From an uncultured Celeribacter sp. (GTDB taxonomy: Bacteria > Pseudomonadota > Alphaproteobacteria > Rhodobacterales > Rhodobacteraceae), in the NCBI RefSeq assembly GCF_963675965.1, contig NZ_OY780935.1, positions 310,001-374,000 on the forward strand: a stretch of DNA of 64,000 nucleotides, written 5' to 3'. Positions 58,957 to 64,000 of this stretch are shown piece after piece. The position numbers and the translations under genes are program-made. The notes under the pieces were generated by a model. The model did not search any database, was not told where the DNA came from, and saw nothing but the letters and a program-made list of their open reading frames with translations. Numbering within the stretch: the first letter of the stretch is position 1; every line of letters begins with the position of its first letter.

Positions 58957-60261
58957 GTGCCCTCAACGCCGAATGCCACCCCAGCCGATCGCCCGACCCA
59001 CCCTGCCGCGACCACAACGCCGCCCATGCCTGTCTGGGGGCTTGTTGCGCTGGTGATCGCGATGCTGTTTTTCCTGTTCGAATTCGTGACCCGGATCGCG
59101 CCTTCAACCGCGACACAGGCCATCGCCGACGATCTGGGCCTCAGCCGCACTGGGTTGGGCGTGTTTTCGTCGCTGTTCTTCTGGATCTACGCGCCGATGC
59201 AAATCGTCGTGGGATTGCTGCTGGACCGCTGGGGCGCACGCCGGTTCGTCGTGCCCGCGATTGCTTTTTGCTCGGGGGGCATTCTTCTGGTGGGCCTGGC
59301 CCCTTCCCCCGTGCTCGCAGGGCTCGGCCGACTGCTGACCGGATTCGGAGCGTCCTTTGCCTTTGTGGGCGGGATGTATGTGGTGAACCACTGGTTCGCG
59401 CCGCGCCTGTTTGCGCTGCTCTCGGGGCTTTTGAATGCGGTCGGCATGATTGGCACGGCAATCGGGGTCATCTGGCTCACCGCGCTGACCGACAGTGTCG
59501 GTTGGCGCCAGAGCTTTGTTGGTATCGGACTGACCGGGCTTTCCCTGTTCATCGCTGCCGTGCTCCTGTTCCGCGACGCGCCTTCGGCGGGAGATAAGGA
59601 CACGCATCCCTCGCCCATCGGGCCGCTCAAACAGATCGTGAAAAGCCCACAGGTCTGGCTTGTCGCCATCGTCGGCGCACTCATCTATATGCCGATCAAC
59701 GTCTATGGCGGGCTTTGGGGCAATGAGGAACTAACCGCCGATCACAGCCTGTCAGCGGTCTCAGCCGAAACGGCGGTTTCGATGATGTTTTGGGGCATGG
59801 CCGCCGGATCGGTTCTATGGGGGGCTGTCTCGGACGCGCTTGGGCATCGAAAATGGATCGTTTTCATTGGCGCACTCTCCGCCATGGCCTGTTGGGCCGG
59901 TGTGGTTCTGACTTCGCTCAGCCAGATGTGGCAGGTCTCACTTTTGCTGTTTCTAGGTGGGCTCTTTTGCGGCGCGCAGATGCTGACCTTTGCCATCGCG
60001 AAAGAGGGTCAGGATCAGAGCACCGTGGGCACGGTCACCGCCTTTGTAAACATGATCGGGATTGGCGCAGCACTGATCTTTCAGCCGCTCGTGGGCTGGC
60101 TTCTGGACATGAGCGGCGGCAATCACGCCCTTGCGCTCGGCACGATCCCGGCCTGCCTTGCCATTGCGGCGCTGCTGGTGCTGCGCCTGCATGAACCCGA
60201 CCAGCCGCACCTGCGCTGGCCATCGAAACACGCAAAATCCCCGCACAATCGCGGAGCGTAA
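58957..60261 (+). CDS. MFS transporter
   Basis: 434 residues with 12 probable membrane segments starting near residue 27. The loop 2-3 motif DRWGARRF is the MFS signature A (G-x-x-x-D-R-x-G-x-R), and RLLTGFGASFAFVGGMYVVNHWF is the family 4th-5th segment pattern. It starts with GTG, with AAAAGGA upstream. The family is broad; the nearest types carry organic acids or glucarate-like compounds, but the substrate cannot be fixed. It is a single gene between a decayed patch and the convergent nsrR-like gene. Confidence 0.88.
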   Translation: MPSTPNATPADRPTHPAATTTPPMPVWGLVALVIAMLFFLFEFVTRIAPSTATQAIADDLGLSRTGLGVFSSLFFWIYAPMQIVVGLLLDRWGARRFVVPAIAFCSGGILLVGLAPSPVLAGLGRLLTGFGASFAFVGGMYVVNHWFAPRLFALLSGLLNAVGMIGTAIGVIWLTALTDSVGWRQSFVGIGLTGLSLFIAAVLLFRDAPSAGDKDTHPSPIGPLKQIVKSPQVWLVAIVGALIYMPINVYGGLWGNEELTADHSLSAVSAETAVSMMFWGMAAGSVLWGAVSDALGHRKWIVFIGALSAMACWAGVVLTSLSQMWQVSLLLFLGGLFCGAQMLTFAIAKEGQDQSTVGTVTAFVNMIGIGAALIFQPLVGWLLDMSGGNHALALGTIPACLAIAALLVLRLHEPDQPHLRWPSKHAKSPHNRGA

Positions 60262-60301
60262 GCCACAGGATCCCAACCGCTGGGATATTCGTAGATGATC
60301 C

Positions 60302-60790
60302 TCAGTTAAGCCTGCTGGCGGACATGCAACCGGAAGCGGCCGCCAGACTTTCCGGGTTTGGCAGGCTCAAAAGGGCTTCCAGCCCATCGTTGTCTTCGAT
60401 CAGATCCTGCAAGGTGATCTTGTCAAGAACTGCGTAGAAGCTTTCCAGAGCGGCGGCCAGTGCGTCGCGCAGCCGACAGGTGCTCTGCAACGGGCAGGTG
60501 TTTTCGTCATGGGAAAAGCATTCGGCAAAGGGCACCCCGGCCTCGAACCGCCGGAAGACCGCACCAATTGTGATTTCTTCGGCCCGCCGCGCTAGAATGA
60601 TCCCCCCGGCCCGGCCCCGGGTGGTTTCGATATAGCCACCATTGGCCAAAAGATGCACCACCTGCGCCAAGTGGTTCTCTGAGGCATTCGCCGCTTTGGC
60701 GATGCTGGCACGGCGTACCATATGTTCACTGTTGATGGCGCATGCCATCAAGACGCGCATGGCGAGGTTCGTACGAATCGTCAATCGCAT
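60302..60790 (-). CDS. nsrR: Rrf2 family regulator, NsrR-like
   Basis: 162 residues from ATG 60790. The helix-turn-helix (about 25-50, SIAKAANASENHLAQVVHLLANGGYI) is followed by the wing TTRGRAGGI and a cysteine triad Cys91, Cys99, Cys105 (ECFSHDENTCPLQSTC). Rrf2 proteins of this type bind a nitric-oxide-sensitive iron-sulfur cluster. The 7- and 5-residue spacing and CRL end match NsrR rather than IscR. A GTG 4 codons earlier is an alternative start. An FNR-type and an NsrR-type site lie 71-108 bp upstream. Confidence 0.85.
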   Translation of the reverse strand: MRLTIRTNLAMRVLMACAINSEHMVRRASIAKAANASENHLAQVVHLLANGGYIETTRGRAGGIILARRAEEITIGAVFRRFEAGVPFAECFSHDENTCPLQSTCRLRDALAAALESFYAVLDKITLQDLIEDNDGLEALLSLPNPESLAAASGCMSASRLN

Positions 60791-60860
60791 TGGATAGCCC
60801 ACTCCGGTTCATTCAGGGTCACACACTTGACCACTCAATCAGACCCAAGGGTATAGAACG

Positions 60861-60874
60861 TTGACCGAGATCAA
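60861..60874. promoter_or_regulatory. FNR/DNR family site candidate
   Basis: TTGA, six bases, TCAA: perfect half sites at the standard spacing for FnrL/DNR/NnrR-type regulators. It lies 71-84 bp upstream of the nsrR start. Confidence 0.6.
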
Positions 60875-60875
60875 G

Positions 60876-60898
60876 AAGATGTATCTCAGATATACCGT
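60876..60898. promoter_or_regulatory. NsrR-type site candidate
   Basis: AAGATGTATCT, one base, AGATATACCGT. The two 11-bp halves match as reverse complements at 8 of 11 positions, and the first half agrees with the known AAGATGYATTT-type NsrR half site. Autoregulation is likely. Confidence 0.6.
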
Positions 60899-60994
60899 TT
60901 CTCTAAAAACCTGATTTCGAAACTGAGAAAACAGGCCGTCGAGGAATAGATCTGCGTCAAATCTCTGTTTTCATGGGATCATCCGGAACAGAGG

Positions 60995-61009
60995 TTAATA
61001 AACTGTTAA
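60995..61009. promoter_or_regulatory. CtrA binding site candidate in the nsrR region
   Basis: TTAA, seven bases, TTAA: exact consensus. It lies 205 bp upstream of nsrR and after the rlmE stop. No plus-strand gene follows it. Confidence 0.45.
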
Positions 61010-61153
61010 CTTTGCCCACCGCATACCTCGAAGACATCGAGGCACATGACTGGCAAATTCCTACTCACCGGCAAGTCGCCTGTCGCAAAACCGGCCAGCC
61101 TCACGGCCTGCACATGGCAAGACGCGCGCCAAAAAACATCGTTTCGAGTGGGA

Positions 61154-61858
61154 TTACCCGCGAAAGCCCGTTGCCACGACAAATTTTTCCGAACTGTCGG
61201 AGCGCGATGCCGGCGGTTTCACATGGGCGACTTTTTCGAACTTCTGCTTGAGAAGTTTTTGCAAATCGCCTTCCGCACCGCCCGCCAGCACCTTGGCCAC
61301 AAAGGTGCCTCCAGGCGTCAGCACGTCAAAGGCCAGATAGGCCGCCGCTTCACAAAGCGCCATGATCCGCAGGTGGTCGGTCTGTTTGTGGCCAGAAGAG
61401 GCCGCTGCCATATCCGACATCACCACATCGGCCTCACCGCCGAGCCAAGCTTTGACCTTGTCATCGGCGCCGTCTTCCATGAAATCCAGCTGATGAATCT
61501 CGGCGCCAGCGATCGGTTCGACCTCCTGCAGATCAACACCGAGGATCGTCCCGATCTTCTTGCCCTTCTTTTCGCCGAGCGCATTGATCCGCTTCACCGC
61601 CACCTGACACCAGCCGCCGGGCGCACAGCCAAGATCGACCACACGGGCACCGGGCACGAGAAAACGAAACTTATCGTCAAGCTCGAGGATCTTATAGGCC
61701 GCGCGGCCACGATAGCCTTCGGCCTGCGCGCGCTTCACATAGGGGTCATTGAGCTGACGTTCCAGCCAGAGCGTCGAGGACAGCTTGCGGCCCCGCGCCG
61801 ATTTGACTTTGACACGCAGATCGCGCGCGCCCCGTCCGGAAGTTTTCTTGTCAGCCAT
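61154..61858 (-). CDS. rlmE: 23S rRNA 2'-O-ribose U2552 methyltransferase
   Basis: 234 residues. A basic N-terminus (MADKKTSGRGARDLRVKVKS) is followed by the RlmE/FtsJ core: LNDPYVKRAQAEGYRGRAAYKILELD with the catalytic Lys, SAM motif VVDLGCAPGGWCQVA, VMSDMAA with the Asp, and FVAKVLAGG with the second Lys. It methylates U2552 in the A loop of 23S rRNA during 50S maturation. Monocistronic, with probable promoter overlapping the repeat-like element at 61930. Confidence 0.94.
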   Translation of the reverse strand: MADKKTSGRGARDLRVKVKSARGRKLSSTLWLERQLNDPYVKRAQAEGYRGRAAYKILELDDKFRFLVPGARVVDLGCAPGGWCQVAVKRINALGEKKGKKIGTILGVDLQEVEPIAGAEIHQLDFMEDGADDKVKAWLGGEADVVMSDMAAASSGHKQTDHLRIMALCEAAAYLAFDVLTPGGTFVAKVLAGGAEGDLQKLLKQKFEKVAHVKPPASRSDSSEKFVVATGFRG

Positions 61859-61929
61859 CGCTACAGAGTCCTTTTGATCGAACCGCCTTATAACAGCAGG
61901 ATGCGCGCTTGTGAAAGAGCCTCAGTCGG

Positions 61930-61986
61930 GAGTATTTCGGCAGCAAAGAAAACCAAGGTCCGCTTCCTTTGCTGTCATAAATACTC
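61930..61986. repeat. Nested inverted-repeat element GAGTATTT...AAATACTC
   Basis: Outer arms GAGTATTT (61930-61937) and AAATACTC (61979-61986) enclose inner arms CAGCAAAG (61941-61948) and CTTTGCTG (61967-61974). It is a two-storey cruciform that touches the stop codon of the following dehydrogenase gene. GGGAGTATTT-type sequences recur between genes in roseobacters as far as I recall, so this may be a dispersed intergenic repeat or a structured terminator. Confidence 0.6.
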
Positions 61987-62857
61987 ACTCAAACGCTTTG
62001 AGACGCGCCAGCAGCGAAGAGGTATCCCAACGCCCGCCGCCCATCTTTTGCACATCCTTGTAAAACTGGTCCACCAGCGCGGTCACCGGAAGGGACACCT
62101 GCAACGCATCGGCAGTCGACAGGCAGATGCTCAAATCCTTGCGCATCCAGTCCACGGCGAAACCGTGTTCGTATTCCTCGGCGAGCATGGTTTTGTGCCG
62201 ATTGACCATCTGCCAGCTGCCGGCCGCGCCGCCGGAGATCACATCGACCACCGCCTCGCCATCAAGCCCGGCTTTCTCTGCCATATGCAGCGCCTCTGAA
62301 AGGCCCTGAACCAGACCGGCGATGGCGATCTGGTTGCACATTTTCGTGAGCTGCCCCGCCCCGACATCGCCCAGACGCCGCACCGTTTTGCCGTAGGCGG
62401 CCATGATAGGTTCCGTCTTGGTGAAATCTGCCTCCGACCCGCCGCACATGACCGAAAGCACACCGTTTTCGGCTCCAGCCTGTCCGCCGGACACCGGCGC
62501 GTCAACATAGCCGATGCCACGTTCGGCCGCGATCGCCGCCAGCTCTTTGGTTACCTTGTCCGAAACGGTGGTATGATCGACAAAAACAGCCCCCTCAGCC
62601 ATCCCGGCAAAGGCTCCATCCGGCCCAAGGCAGACGGCACGCAGATCGTCATCATTGCCGACGCACGCCATGACAAAATCGCAGCCATGTGCGGCCTCAC
62701 GGGGGCTAGGCGCGAACCCGCCCGCATGGGCCTCGGACCAGCTTTCAGCCTTGGTCGTGGTGCGATTGTAAACCGTCACCTGATGGCCCGCACGTTCCAG
62801 ATGTCCCGCCATCGGGTATCCCATGACCCCAAGTCCCAAAAATGCGGTTGTCGCCAT
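61985..62857 (-). CDS. NAD(P)-dependent 3-hydroxyisobutyrate dehydrogenase family oxidoreductase
   Basis: 290 residues: N-terminal GLGVMG (8-13) cofactor site, substrate motif DAPVSGGQAGAENGVL, and catalytic lysine in GAGQLTKMCNQ near 170. NRT after the second strand suggests NADP preference, in line with GLYR/GarR-type beta-hydroxyacid dehydrogenases. The substrate could be 3-hydroxyisobutyrate, tartronate semialdehyde or a related acid; no pathway neighbours decide it. GGAAGGGAAAAGCC precedes the ATG. Confidence 0.9.
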   Translation of the reverse strand: MATTAFLGLGVMGYPMAGHLERAGHQVTVYNRTTTKAESWSEAHAGGFAPSPREAAHGCDFVMACVGNDDDLRAVCLGPDGAFAGMAEGAVFVDHTTVSDKVTKELAAIAAERGIGYVDAPVSGGQAGAENGVLSVMCGGSEADFTKTEPIMAAYGKTVRRLGDVGAGQLTKMCNQIAIAGLVQGLSEALHMAEKAGLDGEAVVDVISGGAAGSWQMVNRHKTMLAEEYEHGFAVDWMRKDLSICLSTADALQVSLPVTALVDQFYKDVQKMGGGRWDTSSLLARLKAFE

Positions 62858-62967
62858 GGCTTTTCCCTTCCTGTGCGATGTGCTTTAACCCAAGCCGCAA
62901 GCCTAGCCGTTCGCGGCTTTGCGTCAACGCCTATATCCGCACACCAGATCAATACGGTTATCCCAGC

Positions 62968-64000
62968 ATGGCTCGTCTTTTTTCGCTGCTTTTCAAACTC
63001 GTCACCGCGCTTGTGGTGATCTGTCTGCTGGGAGGATGGCTGGTCTATTGGCTCGCAGCGCGGTCCCTGCCCGACTATGACGCGACCTATGAAGTGGCCG
63101 GATTGCAAGCCGAAGTCGAAATCATCCGCGACAATGCCAATGTGCCCCATATTTTCGGTGCCAGCGATGAAGATGTCTATTTCGGCCTGGGCTTTGCACA
63201 TGCGCAGGACCGGCTGTTTCAAATGATGCTTCTGCGCCGCACGGCACAGGGCAAACTGTCCGAAGTCTATGGCGAACGCACCTTCAAAACTGACGAGTTG
63301 ATGCGTCGTCTGGGGCTCTATGCGGCCGCTGAGGCCTCAGCGGCCGAACAAAGCCCCGAAGCCATGCGCGCACTCGAGGCCTATTCACGCGGCGTGAATG
63401 CCTGGGTCAGCGAGGTCAACAAGGGCGCTTTGGGCCGCGGTGCGCCTGAGTTCTTCCTGTTTCCCACCGAGATCGCCTATTGGCGCCCCACGGATTCCAT
63501 CGCCATTCTGAAACTCGTCGCCCTGCAACTCTCAGATCAGGTGCCGGACGAAGTTCTGCGCGCCCGTGCGTCGCTGCAGTTGTCGCCCGAACGCCTGTCC
63601 GATCTCATGCCCGATGCGCCGGGCAGCGGGACTGTGGTTCTCGATGACTACGCCGCACTTTTTCCTGACGTGCCGCGTTACACAGCCGACAGCGGCACCG
63701 ATTATGCAATGCTGCCTTTGCCTGAGGTCGGCATGGCCGGCGCATCGAATGTCTGGGCCGCAGCGCCGGGACGTTCCACCAGCAACGCCACACTTCTGGC
63801 CAATGACCCGCATCTGGGGTTCTCCGCCCCCGGGGCCTGGTACCTTGCCCGGATGGAGTTGGAAAACGGCGGCGTGATCGGTGGATCGATCCCCGGCGTG
63901 CCCGCCATCGTTGCCGGCCGCCGTCAGGACTTTGGCTGGGGCATCACCGCATCTTACATGGATGACGCGGATCTCTATGTCGAACGCCTGAACCCGGACA
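62968..64000 (+). CDS. Penicillin acylase family protein, 5' part (cut by window edge)
   Basis: The frame is open to the end of the window (about 344 residues seen; the family has 750-850). One hydrophobic segment at about 8-30 acts as a signal or anchor. Family motifs follow: VEIIRDNANVPHIFG, GLGFAHAQDRLFQM and the autocatalytic processing serine Ser260 in AGASNVW, the N-terminal nucleophile after cleavage, then NDPHLGF. It is a periplasmic amidase that may cleave acyl-homoserine lactones or acyl-amino acids. The ribosome binding site is weak. The C-terminal half is outside the window. Confidence 0.9.
   Translation, partial: MARLFSLLFKLVTALVVICLLGGWLVYWLAARSLPDYDATYEVAGLQAEVEIIRDNANVPHIFGASDEDVYFGLGFAHAQDRLFQMMLLRRTAQGKLSEVYGERTFKTDELMRRLGLYAAAEASAAEQSPEAMRALEAYSRGVNAWVSEVNKGALGRGAPEFFLFPTEIAYWRPTDSIAILKLVALQLSDQVPDEVLRARASLQLSPERLSDLMPDAPGSGTVVLDDYAALFPDVPRYTADSGTDYAMLPLPEVGMAGASNVWAAAPGRSTSNATLLANDPHLGFSAPGAWYLARMELENGGVIGGSIPGVPAIVAGRRQDFGWGITASYMDDADLYVERLNPD

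Larger units (their letters stand above)
60791..61153. promoter_or_regulatory. nsrR upstream region with three stacked regulator sites
   Basis: 363 nt without a gene, between the nsrR start and the rlmE stop. It holds TTGA-N6-TCAA at 60861-60874, an NsrR-type 11-1-11 site at 60876-60898, and TTAA-N7-TTAA at 60995-61009. A short hairpin CCTCGA-N5-TCGAGG lies at 61025-61041. No T-rich terminator for rlmE is visible. Confidence 0.6.

Noticed and set aside
60827..60838. TTGA-N4-TCAA as a second FNR site
   Set aside because: Spacing of 4 instead of 6 does not fit FNR-type dimers.
61046..62299. 417-codon plus-strand open frame
   Set aside because: Antisense to rlmE and the following dehydrogenase gene; composition is typical of a GC-rich shadow frame.

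Overview
The window reads as chromosomal DNA of a GC-rich marine-type alphaproteobacterium of the Rhodobacterales (Roseobacter/Rhodobacter group). The basis is the gene content and order: smo polyol operon ending in mtlK, phoR-pstSCAB-phoU-phoB with a PhoR that has no membrane segment, class II DAHP synthase, Hint/RTX proteins, paired small lipoproteins, and TTAA-N7-TTAA (CtrA-type) sites. I could not run a database search, so species is not assigned. I see no rRNA, tRNA, CRISPR array, insertion sequence or phage gene.

Layout. 1-4.1 kb: a DsbA-type oxidoreductase cut by the window edge, a small membrane peptide, an XRE-cupin regulator, two overlapping tiny lipoprotein genes and a peptide-type solute-binding protein, followed by a candidate free-standing small RNA. 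4.4-7.4 kb: 3-hydroxybutyrate dehydrogenase with a patatin-like hydrolase, then a DUF502 membrane protein. 7.5-9.3 kb: pseudouridine degradation (psuK-psuG). 9.6-11.4 kb: rpsB-tsf. 11.4-12.6 kb: a LuxR-type regulator without a LuxI partner, with a probable untranslated transcript behind it. 12.6-15.2 kb: Lrp regulator, arginase and ornithine cyclodeaminase (arginine to ornithine to proline). 15.7-23.2 kb: LacI regulator and smoEFGK-smoS-mtlK for sorbitol/mannitol uptake and oxidation; two operator-like palindromes share one core. 23.6-28.4 kb: aminotransferase, FAD amine oxidase, aldehyde dehydrogenase and GntR regulator, a putrescine-type amine pathway.

28.6-36.2 kb: the complete phosphate regulon with a triple Pho-box repeat ahead of pstS. 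36.4-41.8 kb: small conserved protein, gamma carbonic anhydrase, guanylate kinase, PAS_5 protein, DAHP synthase, PQQ-type sugar dehydrogenase. 42.1-47.6 kb: branched-chain amino-acid ABC transporter in which a gene for an unknown secreted protein is embedded by start/stop overlap. 47.7-52.0 kb: two tandem Hint-domain proteins, one a 1,024-residue RTX protein. 52.7-56.8 kb: a processive glycosyltransferase (cellulose or BgsA type), HlyD-like adaptor and a Cache-HAMP protein with no output domain.

57.0-64.0 kb: aldo-keto reductase next to a degraded gene patch, MFS transporter, NsrR-like Rrf2 regulator with adjoining FNR-type and NsrR-type sites, rRNA methyltransferase RlmE, a 3-hydroxyisobutyrate dehydrogenase family enzyme, and the start of a penicillin acylase family gene. 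The most interesting unifying signal is the set of perfect TTAA-N7-TTAA sites in front of the large Hint/RTX gene, the glycosyltransferase gene and the nsrR region. It suggests that a surface or exopolysaccharide programme in this segment is under CtrA control.
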